A DNA stretch of 64,000 bases, from the NCBI GenBank assembly GCA_965214295.1, contig OZ243944.1, positions 3,472,001 through 3,536,000 on the forward strand. The letters run 5' to 3'. Below the pieces are notes generated by a model. The model saw nothing but the letters and a program-made list of their open reading frames with translations, was not told where the DNA came from and did no database searches. The translations under genes and the position numbers were made by a program. This document shows positions 14,041 through 23,143 of this stretch, piece after piece. This stretch comes from JAJDUF01 sp965214295. Lineage in GTDB: Bacteria > Chloroflexota > UBA11872 > UBA12225 > JAJDUF01. Numbering within the stretch: the stretch's first letter is position 1; each line of letters begins with the position of its first letter.

Positions 14041-14958
14041 ATGGCCGGAGAACGCACGGCGCCAATCCGCAAGGCGGTCATCCCGGTGGCCGGGCTGGGA
14101 ACGCGACTGCTCCCGGCGACCAAGTCGCAGCCCAAGGAGATGCTGCCGGTTGGCCGGAAGCCGGCCGTGCAATATGTCGTCGAAGAGATGGTCGAGGCCG
14201 GCATTACCCAGATTCTCCTCATCACTGGGCGGCAGAAGTCCTCGATTGAGGACCACTTTGATCGTGAGACGGAGCTTGAGCGCCGCCTGGTACGCACCGG
14301 CGCTTACGATCTGGCCGAGGAGCTGAACTTCTTCGAGGAGGATGTTGCGCTTTTCTATACGCGCCAGAGCGTGCAGAGCGGGCCGGCCGATGCCATACGG
14401 CTGGCGGCCGACTTCGTTGGCGAGGAGCCGTTTCTCGTCGCGTATGGTGACACGATCATTACCAGTCAGCAGGGGCCGAGCCTGATCCAGCGGATGCTGG
14501 AAGACCATCTCGGTAGTGGTGCGCGCGCGACGCTGGCCGTGGAGACGGTGCGACGCGAGGACGTACAGCGGTACGGCATCGTGCAGCCGACCGCTGGCAC
14601 GCCACCGCAGCCGACCACTGCTTTCGAGATTGATGACCTCATCGAGAAGCCGGAAGTGGCGACAGCGCCCAGCACGCTGGCTATTACGCCGCGCTATATC
14701 TTCGACCGTTCGATTTTCGACGCGATCAACCGCACGCTGCCGGGCCGGGGTGGTGAGTTATGGCTCACCGACTCAATTGCTATCCTGCTGAGGCAGGGGG
14801 GCGCGGTGCGATGCTTGCCGCTGCGAGCCGGTGAGCGGCGCTACGACATTGGCAATTTCGAGACCTACTTCAAGGCATTCATTGACTTTGCGCTCGCCGA
14901 TGAGCGGTACGGCTACATGATTCGCCAATACCTCGTGGGCCTGAGCGAGCAGTTGTAG
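14041..14958 (+). CDS. galU: UTP--glucose-1-phosphate uridylyltransferase
   Basis: Makes UDP-glucose (or a related UDP-sugar) from UTP and sugar-1-phosphate, feeding polysaccharide synthesis. 305 residues from ATG 14041, which has GAGGCGGAG just upstream. The nucleotidyltransferase signature (VIPVAGLGTRLLPATKSQPKEM) begins at residue 10; VEEMVEAGI, the VAYGDT block and the EKP motif follow in the usual order. It is followed by a GHMP-type sugar kinase, an arrangement in which the kinase could supply the sugar-1-phosphate. The sugar specificity is therefore open, though GalU is the closest family. Confidence 0.9.
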   Translation: MAGERTAPIRKAVIPVAGLGTRLLPATKSQPKEMLPVGRKPAVQYVVEEMVEAGITQILLITGRQKSSIEDHFDRETELERRLVRTGAYDLAEELNFFEEDVALFYTRQSVQSGPADAIRLAADFVGEEPFLVAYGDTIITSQQGPSLIQRMLEDHLGSGARATLAVETVRREDVQRYGIVQPTAGTPPQPTTAFEIDDLIEKPEVATAPSTLAITPRYIFDRSIFDAINRTLPGRGGELWLTDSIAILLRQGGAVRCLPLRAGERRYDIGNFETYFKAFIDFALADERYGYMIRQYLVGLSEQL

Positions 14959-15044
14959 GTGCTGGTCGTTTTCCCTCCCACGGGAAGAGTGCCGGAGTGA
15001 AGGCAGCCGGGGATAGGTGCAATAGTGGGGAGAAGGATGGGGCA

Positions 15045-16094
15045 GTGGGGCAAGTAGTGCTCGTTGGCTCGGCGCCGGGACGCTGTGGGATCATCGGCAA
15101 TCCCACCGATATGTACGGCGGGAGCGTCATCTCCTGCTCGCTCGGCGAGCGTGCCTACGTCAGCGTCGAGCCGGCAGACGAGCTATCGCTGGAGTCGGAT
15201 CAGGAGCGGGTGGCTGTGCGCCATCGTGCCGATTTGCAGTTGGCCGGCGACCATTGCGACATTCTGAGAGCGGTGATTGCCCATCAGCGCTGGTACGGGC
15301 TACGGGCGAGCGTGCGGTGTTGGAGCGACGTGCCGTTTGCATCGGGACTCTCGTCCTCGACGGCGATGGTTGCCGCGGCGCTCTGGACGTTGGCCGTCTA
15401 TCAGGACATCCACTACGAGCCGCACTATTTCGCGGAAGTGGCCCGCTCCATCGAGCTGAACTACCTGGGCGTGGTCTGTGGCTATCAGGATCAGTACATG
15501 GCCACGTTCGGGCACCTCAACTACCTGGACTTCCGCGACAAAGAGTTCTACCGTCCCGTTGGTACCGAGCCATACGCCACGGTAGAGCCGCTGGCCTGGA
15601 ACGGCGAGGCGCTGCCCTTCATCCTGGCGAACACCGGCATTCAGCATTCCTCCCACGCGGTACACAAGCCCATTCGGGACCGCTGGCTGGAAGGGGACCG
15701 GGCCGTTGTCGAGGGCTACCTGCAGATCGCCAAGCTGGCGCGCGAGGGCAAACGCGCCTTCCTCACGTGCGACTGGGAGTGGCTAGGGCGGCTGATGAAT
15801 GACAACCACGAGATACAGCGCGACCTCGGCGGCTCAGGACCGGAGAATGAGCGGCTGATTGCCGCTGCGCTGGACGCCGGCGCCTTGGGCGCCAAGCTGG
15901 CCGGGGCGGGTCAAGGAGGTACGATCATCGCGCTGCACCCCAGACCGGAAGAGCTGGCAGACGCGCTGCGAGCCGCCGGAGTGCGGCGTATTCTGTGGCC
16001 GCGCCCCGTCCCCGGCGTGCGGATCGAGTCGTCCGATATTTCCGCGGCGACAACCGCAACCGTTCGCTCGCCGGCAGTGGTGGAGCAACTCTGA
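15045..16094 (+). CDS. GHMP-family sugar kinase (glucuronokinase-like)
   Basis: GHMP kinase of about 349 residues. The opening block SAPGRCGIIGNPTDMYGG is the substrate-binding motif; the ATP-binding motif is PFASGLSSSTAMVAA; the third motif is GAKLAGAGQGGTIIAL near the C-terminus. The GNPTD wording recalls plant-type glucuronokinases and related sugar-1-kinases. Its position 86 bp after galU supports making a sugar-1-phosphate for uridylylation. The start is uncertain: GTG 15045 has GGGAGAAGG well placed upstream and begins just before the conserved domain, while an earlier GTG at 14997 has only a weak site. Substrate unproven. Confidence 0.75.
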   Translation: MGQVVLVGSAPGRCGIIGNPTDMYGGSVISCSLGERAYVSVEPADELSLESDQERVAVRHRADLQLAGDHCDILRAVIAHQRWYGLRASVRCWSDVPFASGLSSSTAMVAAALWTLAVYQDIHYEPHYFAEVARSIELNYLGVVCGYQDQYMATFGHLNYLDFRDKEFYRPVGTEPYATVEPLAWNGEALPFILANTGIQHSSHAVHKPIRDRWLEGDRAVVEGYLQIAKLAREGKRAFLTCDWEWLGRLMNDNHEIQRDLGGSGPENERLIAAALDAGALGAKLAGAGQGGTIIALHPRPEELADALRAAGVRRILWPRPVPGVRIESSDISAATTATVRSPAVVEQL

Positions 16095-16877
16095 GTGGGA
16101 ACCGGATCAAGCAGCATGGGATTGGCGTTTCGCTATTTTCGCAGTTCGCTGGCCGAGGTATATTACGATCCTTTCCGCACGATTCTCATCAACGTGCGGT
16201 GGTTCGTGCCCACGTTGCCGGCGCTGCTCATCTTGCTCATCCTACTTTCGCCGGTGCAGACGGCCGCTACGACGGAAGCGACGCTCTCGGAGGCCTCGGA
16301 AGATGCAGCGGCACTCCTCACACCGGCGGTGTTGGCCTTCCCGATCCTGCTCGCGCTTATGATCCTTGCCGGTCCGGCCACCGCGGCCCTCTATAGCGTG
16401 ACGCACGAGTTTGTCCGCGGCGAGCTACTGGAGCCGACTCGTTTCCGCGCGGCCTTCCGGCGCTATTTCTGGTCAGGAGCACGCCTCGCCGCCACCAACG
16501 TGGCCGCCGGCACGCTGCTGGTCCTCAATGCCTGGTTCTATCTGACTATCGGCATCCCGGGAGTGGGCTTACTATCCATTGTGTTCTTCTACCTGCTGGT
16601 GGTCTGGTTCGCGCTCCAGCCGTACCTGTTCCCGCTGCTTGTAGAGTTCGATCAGCCGGTACGGCGCGTCTGGCGCAATGCCTTCTTCCTCGTCATGGAC
16701 AACCTCGGACTGACCCTCGGTCTGCTGATTGTGCGGGGCATCGTCCTGCTTGTGGCCGGTGTGCTCTTCATCATCGTCGTTCCGCTGTTCCTCGCCGTCC
16801 TGCTGGCTCAGATTGATAACCGCGCCGTCACCGAAGCGATTGATCGCTACCGCGAGGCCGGGCGAGTCTTCTCTTGA
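16095..16877 (+). CDS. YesL/DUF624-like integral membrane protein
   Basis: 260 residues with about five to six hydrophobic segments; the pattern of a GPATAALYSVTHEFVRGE block between the second and third segments matches the YesL (DUF624) family, whose members often accompany sugar ABC transporters. Its role is unknown even in the family. The GTG at 16095 directly abuts the kinase stop, with GGTGGAG upstream; ATG 16116 is an alternative. It lies 10 bp before the MalK-like ATPase, so kinase, membrane protein and ATPase are probably one transcript. Confidence 0.65.
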   Translation: MGTGSSSMGLAFRYFRSSLAEVYYDPFRTILINVRWFVPTLPALLILLILLSPVQTAATTEATLSEASEDAAALLTPAVLAFPILLALMILAGPATAALYSVTHEFVRGELLEPTRFRAAFRRYFWSGARLAATNVAAGTLLVLNAWFYLTIGIPGVGLLSIVFFYLLVVWFALQPYLFPLLVEFDQPVRRVWRNAFFLVMDNLGLTLGLLIVRGIVLLVAGVLFIIVVPLFLAVLLAQIDNRAVTEAIDRYREAGRVFS

Positions 16878-16887
16878 GCGGCGGTGT

Positions 16888-18087
16888 ATGGCTTCCATCG
16901 AACTCGTCGGTGTCTCCAAGCGGTTCGCTAACGACCCGACGACATTGGCTGGCCCGACAGCCACACGTCCAACGCGCTCTCGCTTGCCGTGGCCCTGGAG
17001 ATGGTCGCAGCCGGCGTCGGTGTCACAGGATGCCGCCGCGTCTACGGTCGCGTTGGACGACGTGCAGCTCACGCTGACGGATGGCGAGACGCTCGCGGTG
17101 CTAGGGCCGTCGGGATGCGGAAAGACAACCCTGCTGCGGGTCATTGCCGGTCTGGAGACGCCAACTTCCGGCAGCGTGCTGTTCGACGGTGAGCTTGTTG
17201 ACCACCTGGAGCCGGCGCAGCGGCGTGTAGGCCTCGTCTTCCAGAACTACGCTCTCTACCCACATATGCGGGCCTATGACAACGTTGGCTTCTTCTTCAA
17301 GCTGCGCGGGCGCGAGGCCGAGGTTGACGAGCGGGTGCGGCGCGTAGCGCAGGTGCTCGGCGTGGAGTTCCGGCACCTGCTGGGACAGATGCCCCGCCAT
17401 CTCTCCGGCGGCGAGCAGCAGCGCGTGGCGGTGGGGCGGTGTATTGTCCGCGATCCGACGGTCTTCCTCTTCGACGAGCCGCTCTCAAATCTGGACGCGC
17501 AGCTACGCGGGCGCTCACGCGTCGAGATCAAGCGGCTGCTGCGCCGCTTTGGGATTACCGCCGTGTACGTCACGCACGATCAGACCGAGGCGATGGCGCT
17601 CGGCGACCGTATCGCCATCATGCGTGCCGGCCGCGTGGAGCAGGTTGGTCCGACGGCGGAGATCATCGCGGCGCCAGTCAACCGCTTCGTGGCCGGCTTC
17701 TTCGGCGTGCCGCCGATGAACCTGCTCGACGGCGTGGCCGACGGTAGTGGTGTGCAGGTCGGCGGTACGCTATTCGAGTTGCCAGCGCACGGGCGGGCGC
17801 TCGCGGCTCGGGTAGGCCGGCCAGTCACAATTGGTTTACGGCCCGACGATCTTGCTTTGCTCCCGCCCGACGATCCGGGCTGCCTGGCTGCGGCGACTGT
17901 CGAGGTGGTGCAGCCACAGCACGAGGAGCGGCGGCAGCTTGTGACCGTGAGCCTGGACACGGTGGAGCTAACGGTCCGCGAGCCACTAGGTGTTGCTCGG
18001 AGGCCACGCGAGACGGTGGGACTTCAGTGCTCACCTCAGCAAGCGTTCTTGTTCGATAGCGGTGGGGAATTGTTGACCGGAGGCTGA
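16888..18087 (+). CDS. Sugar-type ABC transporter ATP-binding protein (MalK/UgpC family)
   Basis: ATPase subunit of an ABC importer, 399 residues. Walker A (GPSGCGKTTLLR), Q-loop (VFQNYALYPHM), signature (LSGGEQQRVAVGR), Walker B (VFLFDEPLSNLD) and H-loop (VTHDQTEAM) are intact, and a C-terminal TOBE-type regulatory domain follows, as in MalK-type proteins that share one ATPase among several sugar importers. Oddity: about 38 residues rich in Pro, Trp, Thr and Arg are inserted between GVSKRFA and TVALDDVQL, before Walker A, where family members run straight on. No permease genes are adjacent; the solute-binding protein at 30151-31485 is a possible remote partner. Confidence 0.85.
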   Translation: MASIELVGVSKRFANDPTTLAGPTATRPTRSRLPWPWRWSQPASVSQDAAASTVALDDVQLTLTDGETLAVLGPSGCGKTTLLRVIAGLETPTSGSVLFDGELVDHLEPAQRRVGLVFQNYALYPHMRAYDNVGFFFKLRGREAEVDERVRRVAQVLGVEFRHLLGQMPRHLSGGEQQRVAVGRCIVRDPTVFLFDEPLSNLDAQLRGRSRVEIKRLLRRFGITAVYVTHDQTEAMALGDRIAIMRAGRVEQVGPTAEIIAAPVNRFVAGFFGVPPMNLLDGVADGSGVQVGGTLFELPAHGRALAARVGRPVTIGLRPDDLALLPPDDPGCLAAATVEVVQPQHEERRQLVTVSLDTVELTVREPLGVARRPRETVGLQCSPQQAFLFDSGGELLTGG

Positions 18088-18186
18088 GGTTGTGAGGCCG
18101 GACCTCATCCCCCATCCCCTCTCCACCATGTAGAGAGGGCTGTGCGGCGGCCGGCCGCGCCGCCCAACGGTGCGCGGCGCGTGCGC

Positions 18187-18192
18187 TATAAT
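18187..18192 (+). promoter_or_regulatory. Possible -10 box before the Uma2 gene
   Basis: A perfect TATAAT 34 bp before the start codon. No good -35 hexamer is seen 16-18 bp upstream, so this rests on the -10 match alone. Confidence 0.3.
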
Positions 18193-18225
18193 CGGCCTAC
18201 ATCCCCCGCACCCCTGAGACCCACC

Positions 18226-19080
18226 ATGACCACCACGGCATCGGCGCCTGCGACCACCATGCGGCCCTACGACCGGCAGGGCACCATTGACTACGCCCGC
18301 CTCGACTTCGATCCCCACGAACCGGTCCTCAAGCCCGAAGCGATGGAACAAAACCTCCCGCTGCATGAAGTCCACGGCCTGCTCGCCAGTCGGTTCACCG
18401 ACTTCCAACGGCGGTCCGATGTCCTCCTCGACTCCAACACGATCATCTGCTACGACCCAGCTGACCTCAATGTCCGTGTCTCCCCGGACGTGTACTTGGC
18501 CTTCGGCGTGGACGCAGAAGCCATCCGGCAGCGCAAGCTCTATCTGCCCTGGGAGGTCGGCAAGCCGCCGGATTGGGTGCTGGAGATTGGCTCGTCCAGC
18601 ACCGGACGGGAGGACGTGGGCCGGAAGCGGGAGATCTATGCCCGCATCGGTATTCCGGAATACTGGCGCTTCGATCCGAGTGAGCAGGGGGCGTATCACG
18701 GGCAGCGGCTAGCGGGGGACCGGCTGGTGGGTGGGGAGTACCGGCCCATTGAGCTGACGGCGGAACCGGACGGCATCCTGAAGGGGTATAGTGAGGTCCT
18801 GGGGCTGAGTCTGTGCTGGGCTGGGGGGTGGCCACGGCTGTACGATCCGGCGACGGATAGCTACCTACCCAACTGGCGGCAGGAACGGGCGGCGCGGCAG
18901 GCAGAGCGCGACGCCTACGAAGCCCAAGTTGCTGTCGAGCAAGCCGACCGACTGGCGGAACGGGCGGCCCGGGAGGCGGCCGAAAACCGTGCGGCCATCG
19001 AGCAGGCCGCGCGCAAGGTCGCCGAGGCGCGCATCCGGCAGCTTGAGGTGGAGCTACGCCGTCGGCAAGCGGACCGCTAG
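18226..19080 (+). CDS. Uma2-family protein (PD-(D/E)XK nuclease fold, DUF820)
   Basis: 284 residues from ATG 18226. The N-terminal 190 residues carry the Uma2 pattern: VSPDVYLAF with the first acidic residue, then the VLEIGSSST block with the E-x-S/K-type catalytic strand, and GIPEYWRFDP. The C-terminal 90 residues form a long charged coiled coil (RQERAARQAERDAYEAQVA and on). Members are abundant in Chloroflexota and cyanobacteria and have no settled function. A TATAAT at 18187-18192 lies 34 bp upstream of the start, suggesting a short leader. Confidence 0.8.
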   Translation: MTTTASAPATTMRPYDRQGTIDYARLDFDPHEPVLKPEAMEQNLPLHEVHGLLASRFTDFQRRSDVLLDSNTIICYDPADLNVRVSPDVYLAFGVDAEAIRQRKLYLPWEVGKPPDWVLEIGSSSTGREDVGRKREIYARIGIPEYWRFDPSEQGAYHGQRLAGDRLVGGEYRPIELTAEPDGILKGYSEVLGLSLCWAGGWPRLYDPATDSYLPNWRQERAARQAERDAYEAQVAVEQADRLAERAAREAAENRAAIEQAARKVAEARIRQLEVELRRRQADR

Positions 19081-19118
19081 GCCGGCGCCGCTAGGGCCGG
19101 GGACGAGGCCAAAGGCGG

Positions 19119-19124
19119 TATAAT
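19119..19124 (+). promoter_or_regulatory. Possible -10 box before the receiver-domain gene
   Basis: A perfect TATAAT in the 148-bp gap between the Uma2 and receiver genes. No convincing -35 hexamer; called only on the -10 match and position. Confidence 0.3.
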
Positions 19125-19228
19125 AGGGGCCGTTAGGCAACGGGTTGTTGTTGTGCTTGGGCTTGCGCCCGGTGTGCCGCCGCACTACTCTTATAAATCC
19201 TTGGCGTTAGGCATAGGGAGACGTGGTG

Positions 19229-19624
19229 ATGGACGAGGAGCTGAGTAGCAAGATCGTGGTCATTGACGGAGACCCGGACATGCAAGATGATCTGGGCTAT
19301 GAGCTGCGGATGCGTGGGTATCAGCCCATCGCGGTGCGACGTGGTGAAGGGGCATTTGATCTGGTCAAGGAAGAGAAGCCCCACATGGTCATCATGGACG
19401 TGGTGCTGCCCGATACCGACGGTGTGGAGGTGCTCCGCGAGATCGGTAACCATTGGGATACGAAGAAGACCAAGTTTATCGTAGCCTCGACCTATCCGTC
19501 GCGGATTGACCACACCGTTGAGGGGTTGATTGCTGCTATATTCCGCAAGCCGCTCGATGAGTGGGAGTTCCTGCGTATGTTGGATGTCGTGTCTATCGAA
19601 ATGCTCACTCAGGCCGACCGCTGA
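19229..19624 (+). CDS. Stand-alone response-regulator receiver protein
   Basis: 131-residue CheY-like receiver with no output domain. The acidic pocket (IDGDPD near residues 13-17), the phosphoacceptor Asp57 in VIMDVVLPDTDG, and the conserved Lys107 in FRKPLD are present, so phosphorylation is likely. ATG 19229 is chosen because AGGGAG sits 8 bases upstream; two GTG codons just before it are too close to that site. No histidine kinase is adjacent. The next gene is a Flp-type pilin, so a link to pilus or motility control is possible but only inferred. Confidence 0.85.
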   Translation: MDEELSSKIVVIDGDPDMQDDLGYELRMRGYQPIAVRRGEGAFDLVKEEKPHMVIMDVVLPDTDGVEVLREIGNHWDTKKTKFIVASTYPSRIDHTVEGLIAAIFRKPLDEWEFLRMLDVVSIEMLTQADR

Positions 19625-19830
19625 TCGTGACGATGTGGCGCGCTCATTGTCATTGCAGAGCGCGTTTCAGCCCTTGCACGAGTACATAGGGCGGCTACTT
19701 GCACGCGGTGGCGTCCGTCCTTCCAATGGCCGACCATTGGCAAAGTGGCGCGCCGCCAAGTATCCTAGTCAGGGCTACTGCGGAGAGGCTTGCCAAAGCA
19801 ACAACTGGGAAGGGAGCGGCAGAAAAGACA

Positions 19831-20097
19831 ATGCCCAGTGAAGGTACGGGAGGTTGGCACGAGGCCGGGTCCAACCGTGAGCACGAAAGGTCTGCGCGCT
19901 CTGCTACTGTTCCCCAGCCGTTGCTGGCGCTAGACCGCAGTGAGCTTGGGCAGTCCATCCTCGAATACGCGCTCGTTATTGCCGTGGTTGCGCTGGTCGT
20001 CATCGGGATTATCTGGATGATCGGGCCGCAGCTCGCGGCTGTCTTCTCGTCTGTGTACGAAAGTGTGGTCATCATTCCCACACCGCCCAGCGGCTAG
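19831..20097 (+). CDS. Flp/Fap-type pilin
   Basis: 88 residues from ATG 19831. After a polar leader of about 42 residues comes ELGQSILEYALVIAVVALVV, the Flp pilin pattern: G-Q-(S)-x-x-E-Y followed by a 20-residue hydrophobic helix, processed by a TadV-type prepilin peptidase before the mature N-terminus. The leader is longer than in most Flp pilins. No other tad genes are in the window, so assembly genes must be elsewhere if it works. The preceding stretch 19625-19830 shows no gene. Confidence 0.7.
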   Translation: MPSEGTGGWHEAGSNREHERSARSATVPQPLLALDRSELGQSILEYALVIAVVALVVIGIIWMIGPQLAAVFSSVYESVVIIPTPPSG

Positions 20098-20199
20098 ACG
20101 CTGTTGGCATGCCCTGGTCATTCCCGCTTGGGTACCCCCGGTCTCTCTATACTGCCCCCCGGAGTCCGCGTGCCGGGCCGCGTGCGGTAGGTTCCGGCG

Positions 20200-21096
20200 T
20201 CAGTCTGGCGTGATGACCGCTAGGAGATGGTCGACCAAGGCCGCGGGACGGATCGCCACCGAGGCAGCGCCGTTCGGTGTGGCGTGGGGGTCGAAGTGGA
20301 GCCGGGTGAGGTCGTCGCCGGTGCGCGTGATGGCAAGGCGCCCGCGCCGTAGGTTGACGAACTCGTCGGTATAGCCGAGAGTCAGCGTGGCTGGGTCATA
20401 CATCGAGGTGATCTGGCACCGCAGCCCGTGCAGATACAAGTCGAGCATGGCCGCTACCGCCATACACGCCGGATCGCCGGTAGCGTGCAGCGCGGCGCGC
20501 TCCGTCTCGCCAATGCGAGCCTGCCGCGTGACTTCATACGTGCCGATCTGCAATGGGCAGCCGCTCTTGATGACGACCTGGGTTGCCGCCGCGTCGCTGT
20601 TGAAGTTGTGCTCACCGAGATCGGCGTGCTCACCGAGGCGTCCACCCATGAGGATCAGCGACTGCAGGCACCGGGCCAGGCGCGGTTCGCGGCGCAGGGC
20701 GGCGGCGACGTTGGTCAGTGGGCCGATGGCCACGAGCACCGGCGGCTCCGGGGCTGAGAGCGCCGTCTTGATGAGGAAGTCCACGCCCGGCTGCGGGTGC
20801 AGCGCGGCCGCCAATCGCTCCCATTGGGTGAGGTCCAGGTAACCTTGGCCGGAGGTGAGTACGCGACCGGGGTCTCGGCCGGCGAGCGTGATTCCCTCGC
20901 CAACTGCGACCGGGACGTCGCTACGACCCGCGGTGTCGAGCAGTTTGCGCGCAATCAGGGCACGCTCCTGGACCGGACCGTACACGGTCGTGACACCCAG
21001 CAGCTCTATCGCCGGCTGGCGAGCGGCAAGCAGCAAGGCGAAGGCATCGTCTACATCGTCGCCGATGTCGGTATCGAGTAGAAGCGGAATAGCCAC
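20200..21096 (-). CDS. Inosine/uridine-preferring nucleoside hydrolase
   Basis: 298-residue enzyme of the IUNH family that splits ribonucleosides into base and ribose. The Ca2+-binding N-terminal motif LLDTDIGDDVDDAFAL (residues 6-21) and the GEHNFNSDAAA block with the family Glu/Asn/Asp ligands near residue 163 are both intact. It stands alone: the next gene on this strand is far away and proS is divergent. Specificity for particular nucleosides cannot be read from the sequence. Confidence 0.88.
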   Translation of the reverse strand: MAIPLLLDTDIGDDVDDAFALLLAARQPAIELLGVTTVYGPVQERALIARKLLDTAGRSDVPVAVGEGITLAGRDPGRVLTSGQGYLDLTQWERLAAALHPQPGVDFLIKTALSAPEPPVLVAIGPLTNVAAALRREPRLARCLQSLILMGGRLGEHADLGEHNFNSDAAATQVVIKSGCPLQIGTYEVTRQARIGETERAALHATGDPACMAVAAMLDLYLHGLRCQITSMYDPATLTLGYTDEFVNLRRGRLAITRTGDDLTRLHFDPHATPNGAASVAIRPAALVDHLLAVITPD

Positions 21097-21304
21097 GTTG
21101 CCTCCCGTGTCGCGCTATGCTGACCACAGTGTACCGCTCCGTAGACTGCACCGGCGACAGCGCCGGCCGATGCGCGCAAGGGGCGGGACAGTGGTGAATG
21201 GGGGGGCGCTTGAGCTATGATGAACTTGTACCGAGGCCGGCATGGCTCCGTTCGACGTGCTTGGAGCCTTGACCCGATCCTAACGACCCGCCAGGGGGAA
21301 AGCA

Positions 21305-23143
21305 GTGCGTCTCTCTCGTCTTTTCGGCCGTACGCAGCGGGAAGTCCCGGCTGATACCGATACCATCAGTCACCAGCTCATGCTCCGCGCCGGTCTTATT
21401 CAGCAGCTCGCCGCCGGCGTGTACAGCTTGCTCCCGTTGGCACTCCGGGTAGAGCAGAAAATCGGGCAGATCATCCGCGAAGAGATGAATGCTGCCGGCG
21501 GGCAGGAGCTGCTGATGCCGGTGGTGCAGCCTATCGAGCTGTGGCGCGAAAGCGGTCGGGATATGGTCATGGGTGATGTTCTGTTTCGCCTGCGGGATCG
21601 CCGCGAGCGGCTGCTGTGCCTCGGACCGACGCATGAGGAGGTGATTACCGATCTGGTGCGGCGCACGGTGCGTAGCTATCGGGACTTGCCGTTGCGGCTG
21701 TACCAGATTCAGACGAAGTTCCGCGACGAGCCACGCGCCCGCGCCGGCCTGATTCGCGGGCGCGAATTCTCCATGAAGGACCTCTATTCGTTCGACGCCG
21801 ACGAGGCGGCGATGGACCGCTCCTACCGCGCCATGTATCGGGCCTACCAGCGCATTTTCGCCCGCTGTGGCCTCTCCACGATCCCGGTGGAAGCCGATAG
21901 TGGCGCCATCGGGGGCAAGGAGAGCGTCGAGTTTATCATGCTCGCGGACAGCGGGGAAGACCAGATTGTTCGCTGCGCCAGTTGCGGCTATGCCGCCAAC
22001 TTGGAGCGAGCGGAGTTTGTCCGCGAGGTGGTTGACGAACCGCCGGGAGGTGATCCGGCCCCGCACGATGGTGGGAGGGGTGGTGCGGGGCTGTTATCGC
22101 CAGAACCGCTTGAAGAGGTCGAGACCCCGGGCATCAAGACGATTGAGGACTTGGCTACCTTCCTGGACATTCCGGCACACCGCACGCTGAAAGCAGTGTT
22201 CTATAGCTGCACCCATGCTCGTGAAGACGGTACCGGCGCGACCGAGCCGGAGCTGGTGTTCGTGGCGATTCGCGGCGACATCCCGGTGAACGAGATCAAG
22301 CTCACTAATGCGCTCAAGTGCGTAGATCTGTGGCTGGCGACCGACGAGGAAGTGCAACAGGCGGGACTGGTGGCCGGGTCGGCGTCACCCGTCGGCCTAG
22401 AGGGCGTGCAGGTGGTGGTGGACATCTCGGTTCCCGAGGCCGGCAATCTGGTGGCGGGGGCCAACCGGCCGGACCGGCACCTCCGCAACGTGCGCTATGG
22501 CCGCGACTACACGGCCGATAGCGTGGTGGACATCGGCTCCGCGCGTCCCGGTGACCGCTGCGTACATTGCGACGGCACGTTGAGTTTGGCGCGCGGCATC
22601 GAAGTGGGGCACGTCTTCAAGCTGGGATTGGTCTACAGCGAGCAGATGGGTGCGCGCTACCTCGGAACGGACGGCGTGGAGCGGCCTATGTATATGGGCT
22701 GCTACGGCATTGGCCACACGCGGATGATCGCTGCGGCCATCGAGCAGAGCCATGACAGCAAGGGAATTGTCTGGCCGGCGCCGATTGCGCCCTATGACGT
22801 GCATTTGGTTGGCCTGAACCTGAATCGCAAGCCGGTGGCCGCCGCGGCCGAACGGCTCTATGCAGACTTGCAGACCGCCGGCCTCTCCGTGCTCTACGAT
22901 GATCGCGCCGAAAGCCCGGGGGTCAAGTTCAATGACGCCGACCTGCTCGGGATGCCCCTGCGGCTGACGGTCAGTCCTCGCAATCTGAAGCAGCAGGCCG
23001 TCGAGTTCAAGCGCCGCACTGAAGACGAGACGTGGCTCGTGCCGCTCGACGAAACGCCGGCGGCAGCGAGGACGGAGCTACGGGCACAGCGCGATGCGGC
23101 GCTGGCGGCGGCGGCCGCGGCCGGGCCACCGTTGAGCGACTGA
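21305..23143 (+). CDS. proS: Prolyl-tRNA synthetase (bacterial type with editing domain)
   Basis: Charges tRNA-Pro; 612 residues. Class II motifs are seen (motif 2 FRDEPRARAGLIRGREFSMKDLYSF; motif 3 MGCYGIGHTRMIAA). Between them lies the bacterial YbaK-like INS editing domain, which removes mis-charged alanine (from about residue 235, including FLDIPAHRTLKAV). Two CxxC pairs (CASC, CVHC) flank this insert. The GTG start is supported by AGGGGGAAA six bases upstream. Its stop overlaps the next gene's ATG. The upstream gap 21097-21304 shows no T-box or other clear regulatory element. Confidence 0.96.
   Translation: MRLSRLFGRTQREVPADTDTISHQLMLRAGLIQQLAAGVYSLLPLALRVEQKIGQIIREEMNAAGGQELLMPVVQPIELWRESGRDMVMGDVLFRLRDRRERLLCLGPTHEEVITDLVRRTVRSYRDLPLRLYQIQTKFRDEPRARAGLIRGREFSMKDLYSFDADEAAMDRSYRAMYRAYQRIFARCGLSTIPVEADSGAIGGKESVEFIMLADSGEDQIVRCASCGYAANLERAEFVREVVDEPPGGDPAPHDGGRGGAGLLSPEPLEEVETPGIKTIEDLATFLDIPAHRTLKAVFYSCTHAREDGTGATEPELVFVAIRGDIPVNEIKLTNALKCVDLWLATDEEVQQAGLVAGSASPVGLEGVQVVVDISVPEAGNLVAGANRPDRHLRNVRYGRDYTADSVVDIGSARPGDRCVHCDGTLSLARGIEVGHVFKLGLVYSEQMGARYLGTDGVERPMYMGCYGIGHTRMIAAAIEQSHDSKGIVWPAPIAPYDVHLVGLNLNRKPVAAAAERLYADLQTAGLSVLYDDRAESPGVKFNDADLLGMPLRLTVSPRNLKQQAVEFKRRTEDETWLVPLDETPAAARTELRAQRDAALAAAAAAGPPLSD

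Noticed and set aside
21097..21304. T-box riboswitch before proS
   Set aside because: No T-box core sequence or specifier-loop hairpin could be drawn in the 208-bp gap.
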